Of a stretch of DNA of 6,515 nt, positions 5,795 to 6,515 are shown in pieces (the first letter of the stretch is position 1; each line of letters begins with the position of its first letter). Source of the stretch: Lentisphaeria bacterium (GTDB lineage: Bacteria; Verrucomicrobiota; Lentisphaeria; Victivallales; UBA1829); the NCBI GenBank assembly GCA_019408975.1, contig DXVA01000214.1, positions 1,046 to 7,560 of the forward strand. Reading direction: 5' to 3'. A program made the translations under genes and the position numbers. Under the pieces are notes generated by a model. The model saw only the letters and a program-made list of their open reading frames with translations. It had not been told where the DNA came from and searched no databases.

Positions 5795-6515
5795 TTAACG
5801 ATTCACACTATGGAAAGAAACGGTCTGGCTGGAATCTTTTCCAGTGTCCCATACATTGAAATTCTTCCATACGGTTTTATCATTTGCCCAGTAACCGTTC
5901 AATACCTCGGCATGCAGATCGAAATAAACTCCGCTTCCTCCGCCGGGATGCAGCCTGTATGCCCCCATGGAAACAAACTTATTCAATTCTCCTGCGGAGA
6001 CAAAGACCTTATAGGGAAAGGTACCCCACCCTCCTAGATTCGGGTGTTTGCCGTGATCCATCCAGATAATTGATTTGGAAGGAACCGGATTGCGGTCACT
6101 GTTTTTCCTGATGATCGTTCCATCCGTAAGTCCCAGGGACCCGGCAGTGCAGCAGATGTCATCAATTGCACGGTTGTAACCGTAGTCGGAAGCAGAAAAA
6201 TCATTATACTGGTATTCGATCGGAGCAGATCTTGCGGGGCACAGGAAAGATTTTATTGTATTAAGCTCTTTGCCATTAATGATGGATTTTCGTTTGATTA
6301 TCGAAGTATTGAATACATTTCGGTGGAAAACGTTTTTTGTCCATTCTTCTGCGGGATAGTGCGAAGGCAGATAATAACCATTGTTGTCATCCGCATAACT
6401 TGCCCAGAAAACTCCATTTTGTTTGAGGTTGTTCATGCAGGAAATCTGTTTTCCCATCTCCCGCGCCTTGTTCAATGCGGGCAGCAGCATGGCGGCAAGG
6501 ATGGCGATGATCGCT
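5795..6515 (-). CDS. Prepilin-type (pseudopilin-like) protein with H-X9-D motif, N-terminus outside window
   Basis: The frame is open to the window edge and reads AIIAILAAMLLPALNKARE, the second half of a type IV prepilin N-terminal helix whose usual beginning, FTLIELLVV, lies just outside. About 239 residues are visible, so probably only 15-20 are missing. Next comes ISCMNNLKQ, typical of the large DUF1559-like prepilin families of Lentisphaerota and Planctomycetota, then a YADDNNGYY segment and FLCPA. Numbered from the methionine at 6490, H181 and D191 form the processing-associated H-X9-D motif (HPGGGSGVYFD), but the usual following glycine is leucine (L192). Such proteins are expected to be cut by a prepilin peptidase and held at the membrane or assembled by a type II secretion or pilus-like machine. 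The methionine at 6490 lies inside the helix and is not the real start. The gene ends 23 bases before the DUF4838 gene, implying co-transcription. Its exact role is unknown. Confidence 0.9.
   Translation of the reverse strand, partial: AIIAILAAMLLPALNKAREMGKQISCMNNLKQNGVFWASYADDNNGYYLPSHYPAEEWTKNVFHRNVFNTSIIKRKSIINGKELNTIKSFLCPARSAPIEYQYNDFSASDYGYNRAIDDICCTAGSLGLTDGTIIRKNSDRNPVPSKSIIWMDHGKHPNLGGWGTFPYKVFVSAGELNKFVSMGAYRLHPGGGSGVYFDLHAEVLNGYWANDKTVWKNFNVWDTGKDSSQTVSFHSVNR

Noticed and set aside
6488..6490. Methionine at 6490 as the start of the pilin-like protein
   Set aside because: The upstream codons continue the hydrophobic prepilin helix to the window edge, so this methionine is internal.
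1..6515. CRISPR arrays, tRNA, rRNA, insertion sequences
   Set aside because: Reading both strands showed no regularly spaced repeats, no recognisable tRNA or rRNA segment, and no transposase-like protein or terminal inverted repeats.

Overview
All recognisable genes in this window lie on the minus strand, so transcription runs from high to low coordinates. The gene mix suggests a member of the Lentisphaerota, probably near Victivallis. The main clues are a pseudopilin-like protein with an H-X9-D motif directly followed by a secreted DUF4838 protein, plus an SGLT-type sodium:solute symporter and an HSL-type esterase. This assignment rests on gene content and protein style; no search was run.

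In transcription order: (1) 6515-5795, a prepilin-type surface protein that lacks only its extreme N-terminus at the window edge. (2) 5771-3429, an exported 780-residue DUF4838 protein that looks like a glycoside hydrolase. It starts 23 bases after gene 1, so the two probably form one operon, which ends at a strong stem-loop at 3384-3420. (3) 3428-3116, a gene-free stretch of about 310 bases holding that stem-loop, a cluster of inverted repeats and a promoter. (4) 3115-2831, a small FtsB/DivIC-family division protein. (5) 2830-2610, a gene-free stretch with overlapping inverted repeats, a short direct repeat and a promoter for the next gene. (6) 2609-1626, a cytoplasmic alpha/beta hydrolase whose terminator stem spans its own stop codon. 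(7) 1535-1, a sodium:solute symporter with its own promoter and its C-terminus beyond the window.

A plausible reading is carbohydrate use: the DUF4838 protein attacks a glycan outside the cytoplasm, the symporter imports a sugar with sodium, and the esterase removes acyl groups inside. The sequence does not show that these genes are co-regulated. Each of the three downstream genes appears to have its own promoter, and the division gene sits between the two parts. No mobile element, CRISPR array, tRNA or rRNA was seen. The most unusual features are the pseudopilin/DUF4838 pair, the cysteine-rich DUF4838 protein, and two intergenic stretches with more inverted-repeat structure than their neighbouring genes explain.
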